Of a DNA stretch of 64,000 nt, positions 11,042 through 22,774 are shown piece after piece; within the stretch, counting starts at the first letter, position 1, and every line of letters begins with the position of its first letter. The stretch covers positions 702,001 to 766,000 of the forward strand of contig JANTUC010000018.1 in NCBI GenBank assembly GCA_026873275.1, in the 5' to 3' direction. Below the pieces are notes generated by a model. It saw nothing but the letters and a program-made list of their open reading frames with translations. It searched no databases and had not been told where the DNA came from. This DNA comes from Pseudopithomyces maydicus (lineage: Eukaryota > Ascomycota > Dothideomycetes > Pleosporales > Didymosphaeriaceae). The position numbers and the translations under genes were made by a program.

Positions 11042-12914
11042 TTATGAGACTTCGGCGTTTCTCTTTGCTGCTGCCTCGGCTGTGCTCTTCAGTGCTGCTG
11101 GTGCGTCGTCCCATGGCATGACCAGCTCAACGAATCGCAGTTTCTGTGTGTCACCGCTGGAAAACTCCTTGTCCATGAACAGCTCTTCGACATCCTTCTT
11201 GGTTTCTACTCTGTAGGTAAGGTACTGCTCTTTGGGTGCACCAAATGTGGCTGGCAAATCCTTGTACTTCCATTCCTGAACATCGTTGTACGAGTCTTCC
11301 CAGCCGTGGATAAAGCGTTCAATGGTATATCCGTTGTTGCAGATGACGAAGATGATTGGGTTCAGCTTGTTCCGGAGCATTGTGCTGACTTCTTGAGCAG
11401 TCAGTTGGAAAGAGCCGTCTCCCGTGAAAAGGATTGTGCGCTTGATGCCCTTTTCTTTGGCAGCTAGAGCCGCACCTTGACACGAACCAGTCGCGTATCC
11501 GATACTGCCCCAGAGAACCTGAGAGATTGCCGTAACATCGTCGGGGAACCTCGTTTCCCAGATACCAAAGTTCGCAGTGCCAGTCTCGGTGATGATGACG
11601 TCTTTTGGTTGCAGCCACTGTCCCAGACGTGGCCAAAACCAAGCTTGTGTTATCGTTGGTTCTGGCGACTTGATTTCGTCTTGCGGGATTTCGTTGTTCG
11701 GTTTTGGCCCATTCTCAATGTTGAGTTTGCCCATCTTCTCTGTGACCTTCTTCAATACACCGTTCATGCGTACACCGGGGTACTCAGAGTACCGCACTTT
11801 GATTCCGTATGAGTGAAAGTCGATGGTGTTGAGCTGCGAGACTCGATATGTGAAACCAGCGGTATTGAAGTCACTCTTAATGGCGCCGATACTGATGACC
11901 AAATCGGCCGATTCGACACGCTCGCGCACGCCCTTGTTGCTACCGTCTCCTGCGTACACACCGCCATAGTTGGGCAAAGTCTCATTGACAGCACCCTTAC
12001 CCATGGGGGCAACGAACACAGGAATACCGGATTTTTCAACAAACTCATGAGTCTCCTCCAGTGCGCGGTGGCGTATTGCGCAGGCGTCGACTAGAATGAC
12101 GGGGTTGCGAGCAGCATGCAAGTACTTGAGGACCACATCAACCACGTAGTCCTCCTTTTCTGGATCGTTGGGTGGATAGGCCAAATCCAGCGGCGTTTTC
12201 AAGCGGTCGCCGTCGATCTTTTTCTGGACCATATCGGTTGGGAGGGCGATGTAAACGGGCCTGGATTGCAGAATGCACTCGCGAATCGCATTATCGATCA
12301 AGGTAGCCGCTTCGTGCTGGTTGTTGAGCATGGAGACGGCGCATGAAATCTGAGTGGACATTTTGGAGAAAACATTGAAGTCGCCATTGCCGAGCGTGTG
12401 ATCTGGGTATGAGGTTAGCGCAAGAAAAGACAGCACAGATGGTGGTGATTCCGTACGGAGCAGCAGGCCATTCTTCTGGGCAGCCGTGGTTGGATAGCCT
12501 ACGATGTGGACAACGGGCACGAACTCGGAGTAAGCGCCTGCAATGGCGTTCACAGCCGAAAGTTCGCCGACGCCGAAGGTGGTAACAATGGCAGAGACAC
12601 CGTTTACCCGGGCGTAGCCGTCAGCGGCGTAGCCCGCATTGAGTTCGTTGCAGTTTCCGACCCAGTGAAGACCGGCGGGTTTGATGTAGTCGAGAGCTAC
12701 GAGATTGTAGTCTCCAGGAAGGCCGTGGACGGAGCGGATGCCAACCTCGTGGAGGCGCTTGAATAGATACTGGGAATGGGTTAGCGCTGGCTCTACGAGC
12801 AGCAGTAGCGGTAGTTGGAGTGGGGTCCAAACAGTGCAACACGACAGGTTAGATAGGACTCACCTCAGCCACATCGATGGGGTTCTTGATTTCCTGCGTC
12901 CGTAGATCAGTCAT
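11042..12914 (-). CDS. PDC1: Pyruvate decarboxylase
   Basis: Thiamine-diphosphate and Mg-dependent enzyme turning pyruvate into acetaldehyde and CO2, the first step of ethanolic fermentation; cytosolic. Exons 12914-12864, 12769-12457 and 12402-11042 give 575 codons (574 residues), the family size. The 54-base second intron keeps frame and could be missed; removing it recreates LLLHHTLGNGDF, whose paired histidines are catalytic. Other marks: the ThDP glutamate in CNELNAGYAADGYARVNG, and the cofactor motif from GDGSFQLTAQEVS to CNNGYTIE. Start at 12914 (MTDLRTQEIKNPIDVAEYLF) gives the typical short N-terminus. The frame is intact. It is divergent from BCK1, 1.6 kb away. Confidence 0.96.
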
Positions 12915-14525
12915 TTTGGCAGTGTGTAGAGGTGGAGGAGCGAGGAAGGGATTTTTCTCTGATGCGATGCAGCGGCAGCTCGCGGGAGCTTTCTATATCT
13001 ATAGTCTGGCTATGACGATGTTATTGCGGGACTTCACGCGTTAGTCAGGTACAGCGTGGGCCCACGTCGCGCGTGTGGTGTGATGGACCACGGTCGGTCC
13101 CAACAAGATGCAGTTATCGAGCAGCATGTCAGCTGTTTTGCAGGCCGAGTTTTCTTTGTCAGTGGCAGGTGTGTGCATGTCAACCCACACGCATGCGCTT
13201 CTACGCCTCTTTGGGCTGGGTGTGGGTGCGCAGTAATGCTTTCATGTCGTGATGTGCACGCAGAGGCAAGGCTTTGGGGGCAAACAAGGCAGCATCAGGC
13301 GGTAGCTCTGGAGCCAGTTTTGGCGCCGCGCAGGTGGGTGCATTTGCTGGAGTGGTGGGCTGGTAAGTACAGGACAGGGCGACATGGCGACGACATGGCG
13401 ATATAAAGCGATGAGGTCGGTCGGCGGTCCTGGAGGTGAGGCTCACGGATGGGATGATACATCAGCATGGCGTCTGGTCGATTTGCAGGTGCGCACCAGC
13501 CATGCGTGGCGGCGAGGGAAGAGGTGCGCGCGGAGTCATGGTGAAGGTGATGAAAGGACTGGCTAGCTAGCGTAGATGCTGGTATGCTGGCTGGTACACT
13601 GGACTGGTACTGGTAGGTATTACAGCAGACTTGTCGAGTGACAGGTGGGCCGCATCCGGGCCGATGGGCGGTGCCACGACTGGGGCGCAGAAGCCGAGCT
13701 TGTCGAGCTCAGCAGCTGGGCGGCGGCGGCGGCGGCGGAGGCGGAGGCGGAGGCGATGGGTGTGGGCGCCGTGGACGGCCAGGACGAGGGCAGCGAGGGC
13801 AGCGAGGGCAGCGCGAACAGCACGTACGTACGTACATACTTGGAGCACCCAGCACTGGGGTCCCGCGACCAGCTGCCCGTCCAGGCACAAGCGGCGGGCA
13901 TTGGCCAGGCGCTGGTGCCGCTCGCTGCGGGTGCCGGCTGGTGCTGGCTGGTGCTGCTGCTGGTGCTGTGCTGCTCTGGGCTACCGGTACTCTACTGGGC
14001 TACTGGGCTGCTGGGCTGCTGGGCTGCTTTCCTTCTCCAGACGCTCGGGCCTCGAACACGGCGTCCATCTCACCTCTCACCAGCAGCCCACGCCTCCCCA
14101 GCGCCCACGCTGGACTGGAACCCGCCCGTCGCCCGCCGCCCGCCGCCCCCCCAGCCCATCCCCCTCTCGATCCTGAGCGAGCGCAGCCCTCCACCGCCGC
14201 TGCCTCGCTGCTCGCGCCTGTTTCCACGCTCCTCCGTCGCCGCATCGTCTTTGTTGCTGAGAGCCTGGCCTGCCTCGCAAGCGCCGTGCCCCGACCGAGT
14301 GCATGCGGGCTTACGCCGACCTTGCCACGACCCGATCGAGCTCGAGCAGCTCTGTCCCCGACCCCAGACACGATTCACCTTCGCCCAACACCTCCTTCGC
14401 AGGACCCACGCCTGGTGCTCGAGTCACACTGGGCTTCCCACCGTCCTGCCGCATCGTCATGCCGTGACGCGCTGTGCGTGCCCCCACAGCAGCAGCACTG
14501 AGCCGCCTGCGACAGAGGCCTCGAC
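12915..14525. other. Divergent PDC1/BCK1 intergenic region with simple repeats
   Basis: Promoter space for two divergent genes. The BCK1 half is strongly G/C-rich and holds several simple repeats: a GGC/GGA purine tract (about 13719-13757), GGGCAGCGA units (about 13787-13815), a GTAC run (about 13821-13835) and GGGCTGCTG units (about 13998-14030). Long open frames in all three plus-strand frames here (for example 13638-14529) are composition artefacts of G/C-rich DNA, and this stretch probably serves as promoter and BCK1 leader. Confidence 0.55.
12989..13004 (-). promoter_or_regulatory. Possible TATA element of PDC1
   Basis: On the minus strand an AT-rich CTATAGATATAG lies about 80-90 bases upstream of the PDC1 start, a plausible TATA position. 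Motif evidence only. Confidence 0.35.
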
Positions 14526-17500
14526 ATGACAATTGCTCCGCGCCAGCGCTCCACGTCCAACATCTCCAACCCCTCGGACCCGTCAGGACGTCGCGGTCCT
14601 CCCACCCCGCTCTCCGCCGTGCGCTCCAACCTCGGCCTGCCCGAGCACGACGTCCAGAACCTCGTCTCCCCTCCGCTGCTCACGCCCTCCGCCGGCGCAG
14701 CCTCACCCTACTCGCTGCTCTCCCCCGGGAGCTCCTACTCGACCAGCCCGCGCGCTCGCGCCCACACCGTCGCAGACCCGAACCTGCTCCAGCGCCAGCA
14801 GGGCTATCTGCCAGCCTCAGCCATGCACCAGTACGGCTTCCCTCCGCCGCCCCCGCCCCAGCCCACCTCGAACCCGACTCACAACATGGGCCTCCTCCGC
14901 CGCCTCCGCGCCCCACCAACTATGCCGCCGCGGGGAATGCACCCCCGTCTTTCCAGAACTACAACTGGGGTGCCCCCCGACAGCAGTACAATCCAGGCGC
15001 CTACCACAACTACCTTCCTCCGCCGCCGGGGCCTCCACCCCAGCCGGAGGCCCTCACCTCGGCAACCTACATTCCAGGCGGGGAGTCCTTTGGGCCCGGT
15101 GTAGGTATCCCACCCCTGCATACCTCGCGACAATACCAAGAGCCGGCCTTTTACAGCGAAGAATCATACTCGGCCAACACCGACACCTCCATGACCAGCT
15201 TCCCGGTCCAGACCTACCCTGCCAATACGGGATATCCCACCACCAGCCGTAACCTTTTGAATATCCCCACCGAAAGAGTCCCGGGCTACGACTCTCCTGG
15301 GCCACCCACCGCTACCATGCAAAATCCCATGCCTCAGACCCACGGCAGTCTGTATTATCGGAACGAACCCACCAGCGCAACCCCAGTTTCACCCAATGAT
15401 GCCGCATCCCAATGGCCCGCCGACCGCGTCCAGATGTGGCTGGCAAATTATGGCTTCTCAAGGGACTGGCAAGAGACATTCAAGACACTGGGTTTGGAGG
15501 GTACTAGATTTCTCGAAATAGGCCGCGGCCATGGTGGGAAAGGTAACGTGGGCATGATGCACCAGGTCATTTTCCCACAGTTGGCGAAACAGTGCACAGC
15601 CAGCGGAACAGGCTGGGACCAAAACAGGGAAAGAGACGAGGGCCGCAAACTGCGAAGGCTAGTTCGCGCCATTGTTGAGACCGGGAGTTCTAGCAACATA
15701 CGGATGCCACAACGACAAGATACTGGCATGACTTTGGCCAGTGCAGGCACCGAGGGCACCCTTGAAAACTCGCCATACCTGGGGACGGGCCGCGACCAGT
15801 TCGGCTCTACACCCACAACAGCTGGAAATGGCGAAGAGAGCCCAGGACGGCAGATGCCACCTCTCACATCGCCCGGCTCCGCGACACTTCCGAGGCAGCG
15901 TAACCCTACTTATCCTGGCTTTGGTCCTCCGCCCGACTACAATGAATCGACTGCACGCAGTGCTTTCTCAAAAGAGATCATGGGCGCATTGGATACGAAG
16001 CCCAAGCACCGACACAGCCCGAATGCTTCTGGCGAATTTGCTCCGTCTTCGTTTGGCGCCACGAACCACCGAGAGGCCATGAGACAAGCAAGCCCGCAAC
16101 ACAGTCCCGGTTTGCAGTCGGCGCGCCTCGCCACCAATGGCCAGCAGAATGCTGGCCGATACTACCAAAGCAACCATGTCCGCGGGAACAGCTCTGAATC
16201 CAACCTATCTACATTTGCCACAGCAGGCTCTATTAACGGCGCAGCCTCAGGCCCACCTTCGGGTAGATCTATCGAGGGTAGATCAGAGAGTCGCAGCGAG
16301 AAGAGGAATGGCTTTGACGGTTCCCGCCCTGGTACTAGTATGTCACGACAAGATAGCACCGATATTCCCATGAGTGCCAAAGAGCACAAAGGACTCATTG
16401 GTCATATACCCAAATTCATGCGCAGAGATAAGAAGAAGGAAGAAGGCCATCCTTCATCTGATGATACCAGCCTTGATTCTCCAACGAGCCCAGCCAGTCA
16501 CCGAAACTTGGCCGCAGGGACGCTTTTTGGCAGATCTGGTTTGAACTCTAGCGAAACCTCATTGAATGAACGCCCATCTTCTCGCCGCTCTGCACAGACC
16601 GATTCGGAGAGTCGGTCTGGCATGCGCGCCCGTGGCTCATCTGTCAGAGAGAGCGAGCGCAAGTATGCTTTCGTCACTCCTGATGGTTGGAACTATCGCC
16701 TGGTCGACATTTCCAACGCCAATAGCGCCGCCGCGCTGCGGGAAGTTGTGTGTGAAGAGCTGAATCGAGGCCTCAGCCAGACTCCTGGCGTCCAATTTCA
16801 TTTGACGTCACCGGGACAGTACGAACACAATGATCCTCTGACCGACTCAAAACTTCTCAGTGCTCGGTCTCAGTACGGGAACAGAGTGGGTGACCTCAAG
16901 ATATTCGTCAAAATACCTAGAGATGCCCATGTACCTTCCTCTACCGGTCTAGGTGTATCCATGCCTCCGCCGGCTGGAAGACCTATCGATGAAGCCACGT
17001 ATGCTCGTCTGAACGAACTGGATCCCGACGTAAAATCCGGCGAATCGACCCTTGTACCTGACAAGAATGGCAAACTACGCAAGCTTGCGGAAAGACAAGA
17101 ATTATTGACGCCTGAAGCAGTGGCTGAACGTCTGAACGGCGGGAGCAGAGCACCAGAACCTTCCTGGGCTGTAGGTGATGATCTTCCGGAAGAGGAACGC
17201 CAGAAGCTTCTCCAGGCTGCTTCCGAGGAGCATCAACGTGAGACCAAGCGCAAGCAACAGGCTTACTTCGCAGCCCGACAAGAGAAGCTAAAGAAGGACG
17301 CTTCCACGCCCTCGTCGTCTACAGATGTGGGCATCCACAGTCCTGGTATCATTGATTTCGATGAGCCACGTATCTCGCCCTATGAACCTTCGAAACAATT
17401 CGACGACCGGAGGAAGAGCAAACAGCTGGTGCCATTACGGGAACCACCACCCGTACCCGGTGATTCGAACACATTGATCAAGGCTAATTCATTGTCGAAA

Positions 17501-19922
17501 GCCAAGAAAGATCGCATGTCATGGCCTGACAGCGAAGAACCTCACGCCAAGCGAGCGTCAACCGATTCAGACGTCTCCAAGCGTAAAGCCATACCACAGG
17601 GACCAAGCGGTCTTTCTAGCATCGCTGCTGCCATAATTGGAGCGGGCACCATTGGCAGTTCTGTAGGCGCGGCCAACAAAGCGGCTCCCAAAGTGCCACC
17701 GAAAGACGCATCTGAGAACATACGGCCCTCTCAGAAGATTCTCCACGAAAACGCATTCGGATCCATGTCCGGTTCTGGCAGGAACAGTCCAGGTGGGTCA
17801 CCTCGTAGCCCTGGGTCTTTGACTATGAGCAAAGGCAATATACCATTCATGATACCTGACTATGAGGAAGATGTACCCGAAGATGTTTCACTTGATAACA
17901 AGCCGCTGCTGAAACTGCAAATGCCAAGCGCACTGAACCCGACTTCCTCCAAATCGAAGGACGATCCATCGACGCGAAAGAAATCACCTAACATTAGTCC
18001 TCATTCTGCACATCCACCCGTATCGGCACTTTCCCGCGAGTCCTCGAGGATATCCATGTACGCAGGGACAATAGATTTTGACGAAGCTCGTGTTTCGTTC
18101 CACCCCAAAGCCCCCATGCTGGATCCTGTTGATTCTGACGACGATGATTCCGACGACGGTCTGTTTGCCATGCCTCTGGCTAAGGCTGGACCGACTGCTT
18201 CCGAAAGCGATACGTCGATACCTGTTGATTCTCGCGGTCAACGTCCCAATCTCACTTTGAAAACCTCGAGGTCAAAGAATTCACTGGATCGGGTAGCAGA
18301 GAGATCAGGGGAGCAGAGCGCAGCCACAGATGATACCCGTCCAAGCGATTTCAATCCGGAAACCCCCATTCTAATACTTGGACAGATTCGCCCGACGATA
18401 GAGGCGGTTTCCATAATGTCCTTCGTCGAGAATCATTTGCCTCCGATCTGTGGGCCAATCGACCTCCTGCTGAAGCGCTTGTGGAGCACCTAGACGAGTT
18501 CTTCCCTAACGTCAACCTTGATCAACCGATGTTGGAGGAAGACGTCGACGAGACCGACGCATCGACCGAGGCCGCCAGTGACTTCTCCAAAGAGAGCCGC
18601 TCTGTTACGCCAGCCTCGTCATTTGAAGAGCCTCCCCGATAAATGCAACACTCAGTCGAGCATCTGTCCAATCGATAGCGCAGCGCAATATCCGCAAGTC
18701 CGGTGTCGGTCTTGGGCGTACCAAGTCGATTCGTGAAGTGGTAAAATCACAATACCAGCCGCTTGAAAAGAGGCCTCTCCCTGGCCAAGCACCTGCTGTT
18801 GTGGCAGGTCCCTCGCGTGTTTCCACGCTGCGTGGCGGTGGGGACATTGTGCGCAGGAAGTCTACGAAGATGTTTCACGCAAAGATCGAGCAAGTCAAGC
18901 CCCCGCGGGGGTCTAGGCTGATCCAGCTTGAGACAATTCCTCAAGATCACATGCCTCTCCCACAACGCCAACCCACCTTCAAGTGGATGAAGGGTCAGCT
19001 CATAGGCAAGGGAACGTTCGGTCGTGTTTATCTAGGTATGAACATCACCACCGGTGAGTTGATAGCAGTCAAACAGGTGGAAGTAAACCCCAAGGCTGCC
19101 GGTTCGGACAAGGACAAGATCAAGGAGCTTGTGAAAAGTTTGGACCAAGAGATCGACACGATGCAGCATTTGGACCACGCGAATATTGTGCAGTACCTGG
19201 GTTGCGAGAAGAAAGAGTACAGCATATCAATCTTCCTCGAGTACATTAGCGGTGGCTCGGTTGGATCATGCATTCGCAAGCACGGCAAGTTTGAGGAGTG
19301 TGTCGTCAGCTCCCTCACGAGACAAACGCTTGGCGGCTTGGCGTATCTGCACCGAGAAGGCATTCTCCACCGCGATCTCAAGGCGGACAATATTCTACTT
19401 GACCTTGATGGTACATGTAAGATTTCCGACTTTGGAATCTCCAAGAAGACGGACAATATCTACGGGAACGACATTACGAACAGCATGCAGGGCTCCGTGT
19501 TCTGGATGGCACCCGAAGTGATTCGCTCCCAAGGCCAGGGTTATTCGGCCAAGGTGGACATCTGGTCGCTCGGATGCGTGGTGCTCGAAATGTTCGCGGG
19601 GAAGCGGCCCTGGTCGAAAGAAGAGGCGATTGGTGCCATCTACAAATTAGGCAGTCTGAACCAAGCACCTCCCATCCCCGAAGACGTCTCGAGAGTCATC
19701 GGGGTAGAGGGTTTGAGTTTCATGTACGACTGTTTCACCATGTAAGTTTCTGTTTCTGCATGCTTTTGGAAGCAAGTGTGAAGGTGCTAATCACGGTGCA
19801 GCGATCCTGCCGAGCGACCGACTGCCGAAACACTACTTCGTTCACCTTTCTGCTTTTCGGATCCAAACTATAATTTCCTCGACACGGAGCTCTACGCCAA
19901 GATCAGAGGCGCGTTCCAGTAG
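14526..19922 (+). CDS. BCK1: Bck1-type MAP kinase kinase kinase (cell wall integrity), three apparent frameshifts
   Basis: MAPKKK acting below protein kinase C in the cell-wall-integrity cascade (Bck1-Mkk-Slt2). Exons 14526-19741 and 19802-19922. Order in the protein: Ser/Pro-rich N-terminus; SAM-like segment about 295-395 (WPADRVQMWLANYGF); long disordered middle; Ras-association-like segment about 712-797 (VTPDGWNYRLVDI); kinase domain about 1484-1750 with GKGTFGRVYLG, HRDLKADN, DFGISKK and GSVFWMAPEVIRSQGQGY, which is diagnostic for Bck1. Reading frame changes three times, each cured by one extra base in a G/C run: GGG 14888-14890, CCCCC 18363-18367 and CCCC 18634-18637. With these, the two exons total exactly 1,780 codons (1,779 residues), normal for filamentous fungi. 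Start at 14526 (MTIAPRQRSTSN) preferred; the competing frame upstream of 14890 is low-complexity. Assembly error is far likelier than loss of the gene. Confidence 0.93.
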
Positions 19923-20893
19923 AGGTGGCAGAGCGGCGTCCCGCATTTTTCTTTTGTTATTGCGAGCTTGGTTCTTTTGCGCTCGTGCTTGGGAGAGGAA
20001 ACAATTATACCCATACTAGCTTTCCTTCATCGACTGTTTGTTCTTTGTGCATTCCTGGGCTGCACCTTGGCCAGCACAGTTTCACGCTTACGAATGTCTT
20101 CTTTGGGTTTCCAGCGAGGCGTCATTGTTGGCTAGGCATGGGCATGGCGGGCACGGGGCCTTGGTTGCATGCGCGTACCTGCTTGGGACCGGGTGGGTGC
20201 ATTTCGTCATGGTTCAGGATGAGGGTGAGTGGGCGCCTCACTCCCGTGGCTGGGAGGCTGGGACCGGGCGCGGTCAACATGTTTTTTTCCTGTAGTCGAA
20301 GCTGAGCGGAGGCGGGGTGCATGCGCCTCTCAAACGATAGCAAAATGCAAAATGGCTGACGAGTGACAATGGGCAGAGGGCCAATTTGCCCTGAGAAGGG
20401 CGTGATGACATAACCGCAGTAGTGTGCAGACGGTAATGACGCAGGGCAGGGCGTGGTCGCGGGGTCGGCGAGTCGGCGGACCGTGAGACGCGCGCCGAAA
20501 GTATACCGCCCATCACCAGTTGTCGCGTCGCTGATCGTCAGGTGAGCCATTGTGCCCAAAACTGTTGGATCCTGGGGGCACTGGGGCAGTGTCGAGAGGT
20601 CGGTTACCGGGCGCTCCGCGTTTGAGCGCCGGTGAGGCGTGGGTCAGGGCGTCTCAAGGGCCTTCTGTTGGTGGGTTGGTGGGTTATGCTACAAGATGCA
20701 TATATAGGCTGAGCCTGCATCTGTCGCCCATGCTGTCTCACCCTTGCCCTATCCCAATATCTGCTCTTCACCAATACACACAGCCCATCGCCTGCCCGAT
20801 TGCGACGCCAGCATTCGAAAAGGGCAACTGTTCACGCGCTACTACGTGACCCATCCCGCCCAAGTTTACTTATAGGCGAGGTATCCAAGCACC
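19923..20893. other. Intergenic downstream of BCK1
   Basis: About 970 bases with no supported gene; contains the BCK1 3' region and the promoter of the next gene. Confidence 0.5.
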
Positions 20894-21706
20894 ATGGACA
20901 CGCCTGCACTCACTCCCGAGACACTCGCTGAGTCCTCGCTTGGGTCTCCGCCAACCCATGCACAAACGAAGCCCTTCGAGGTTCCTTCCTCCCTCCACAT
21001 CACCATGGCGCTCGAGAACACAAGCTTCTTCACAACTACTACTACTACTACTACAACTGCTACAACCACCACAACCACAGCTCCCTTGTCACCGCCAGAG
21101 AGCCCCTTCAACTTCGGCGCCGCCTTCAAACCAACTGCACGCCCTACCATCGTGCCCGCGCCCGCCAGCCCGCAGTTCCAGCTCCCCGTCCGCCCCAGGC
21201 GAAAGGCAACGTCCCCCGAGGAGAGGCCCCAAACGAGATGCTGGTCTCGAACCGTCCAGCCCAAGTCCAAGGCCCAGGACAACCCGTACTTCCCCTCCAT
21301 TGCAGAGCAGGAGCGCGCCGAGCGATGGAAGAAGGACTCGGCGCGCCTGCCACAGCCGTCACCGCCGCTGGTCCCGCGAGAGCACACGCCGCCCACGGAC
21401 GATGAGGTGGATTCCGCGTTGCCAAGGGGAGAGGAGCTGGACGCCGCGCAGGCCGAGTTGGACTGGTCCCTGTCCCCCATGGAGCGGAAGCGGGCTATGA
21501 AGATCAAGCTGCCGGAGACCAAGCCGGACGAGTTTCCTGGGAGCCCAGAGTCTCTGCCATCATCATCGGCGCCGCAAGCCGTTCAGTATTCGGCGGATGA
21601 GTATAGAAGGGCCATGGCGAAGCATCTAGAGGAGGCGATGAAGAGGAGGCAGGAGTTTGAGAAGAGAAGGAAGATGAATGCACAGACAAGTTCATTTCAG
21701 TGGTAG
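20894..21706 (+). CDS. Hypothetical disordered protein with a threonine tract
   Basis: A single exon of 271 codons (270 residues). I do not recognise it. Residues about 43-60 are an almost pure threonine tract encoded by an ACT/ACA repeat (about 21035-21082). The middle is Pro/Ser-rich with basic patches. The C-terminal 60 residues are charged and probably helical (SADEYRRAMAKHLEEAMKRR), ending in an Arg/Lys cluster that could act as a nuclear signal. No signal peptide, membrane segment or enzyme motif is seen. The uninterrupted frame, the ATG after CAAGCACC and biased codon use support a real gene. Confidence 0.65.
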   Translation: MDTPALTPETLAESSLGSPPTHAQTKPFEVPSSLHITMALENTSFFTTTTTTTTTATTTTTTAPLSPPESPFNFGAAFKPTARPTIVPAPASPQFQLPVRPRRKATSPEERPQTRCWSRTVQPKSKAQDNPYFPSIAEQERAERWKKDSARLPQPSPPLVPREHTPPTDDEVDSALPRGEELDAAQAELDWSLSPMERKRAMKIKLPETKPDEFPGSPESLPSSSAPQAVQYSADEYRRAMAKHLEEAMKRRQEFEKRRKMNAQTSSFQW

Positions 21707-21813
21707 TCTTTGGACCTTTTGACATTCACGGGGCATTGCGTTGGCGTTTCTTGACATTGAACGGTTTTTTATTTATGAATTCTACGGATATGCATACGAA
21801 CGGGATACCCGGA

Positions 21814-21832
21814 TAGCATAGCATAGCATAGC
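21814..21832. repeat. Short ATAGC tandem repeat
   Basis: Four consecutive ATAGC-type pentamers (atagcatagcatagcatag) in non-coding DNA. Confidence 0.7.
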
Positions 21833-22721
21833 AGCTTGGTGCGGGCACCACGACGAAATGCACAGCAAAAATTTGCTTCATGATGCGAACATTCTGGGGG
21901 AGCATTCCCACTTTCACATGTCAAAAAGTGTCGTCGAAGGTGGTGACCCACTTAGTTTTTTTCGTACCACCGTCCCGCGGGAAGGGCCCGGCAACAAACA
22001 TGAGACCAACACACGACGCAACACGCAGGAATGCGCTGTCAGTGTGTGAATCCAACCAAAAGGCAACAGGGCCACTCCCCGATGCAGGTCGAGCGCCCCA
22101 ATCACGTAGCTACATGTGCTGAAAAGTTATTCCTTTTGCACCAATGAGGTGCGAAGGCGCAGCTCGAGCGCGTCTAGACGGCGCGTGTGGCGTCATACCA
22201 CCACCACATACATCTCTTGCCCAGATGCTGCCGGCAGTCGTGTGCACCTGATTGAAATTAACCATCTCTGATCCGTGGGAATCGTGCATCGCGATCCCAC
22301 GGATTGGCAAACATGATCAGCCTTGGGCAGGTCACGCCGCCAACGTCGAGAGGGGAAGTGTCCAGAGCATTGACTCTCTGAGTAATCAGCGCGAGGGGAA
22401 CAGCACGCGTGCCAGCCTTCTCCGCACCAAGACATTGAATTTTGCGCAGCACGATACTGCATCGCCTCTAGACGCTCTTGGTATTGGTGCACACTAGGCA
22501 GCACCGAGACCCAAAGATTAATTGTGTTCGGCTCGTAGGAATTAATGGCCGTCGACGGAGCAAATAGCTAAGGGCGTGTTAACTCCGCAGCGCAGATCCA
22601 CGTTGCATTACGCTTGTACATGTAATTTTTCAAAGGCAGCGTGACGTACGCAACCTGCATAGCCTCTTTGTATATTGACGTCTTTGGGCGTCTTGCTTGG
22701 TAACATGATGCTCTGCGGTGG

Positions 22722-22774
22722 CTACATGCGGGAGGAGCTGCAGTGCCTACATGCGGGAGGAGCTGCAGTGCCTA
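22722..22774. repeat. Perfect 25-base tandem duplication
   Basis: The unit at 22722-22746 (starts CTACATGCGGGAGGAGC) is repeated exactly at 22747-22771, followed by CTA, the start of a third copy. Both copies are identical, so the duplication is recent or maintained. It sits in non-coding DNA. Confidence 0.9.

Noticed and set aside
13638..14529. Long open frames in all three plus-strand frames upstream of BCK1
   Set aside because: Long frames in every register are expected in G/C-rich repeat DNA; products are low-complexity Arg/Ala/Gly/Pro strings.
14474..14890. The N-terminal 140 residues of the longest BCK1-frame ORF
   Set aside because: Low-complexity and out of register; the frame from 14526 reads as protein (AVRSNLGLPEHDVQNLV) and gives the correct total length after one added base.
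14831..14956. An intron (GTACGG...TTCCAG) to explain the first BCK1 frame change
   Set aside because: At 126 bases it would not change the frame and would delete plausible coding sequence.
18363..18637. Programmed ribosomal frameshifting in BCK1 or PKS1
   Set aside because: No slippery heptamer, and the same defect occurs in nine unrelated genes in the same type of run.
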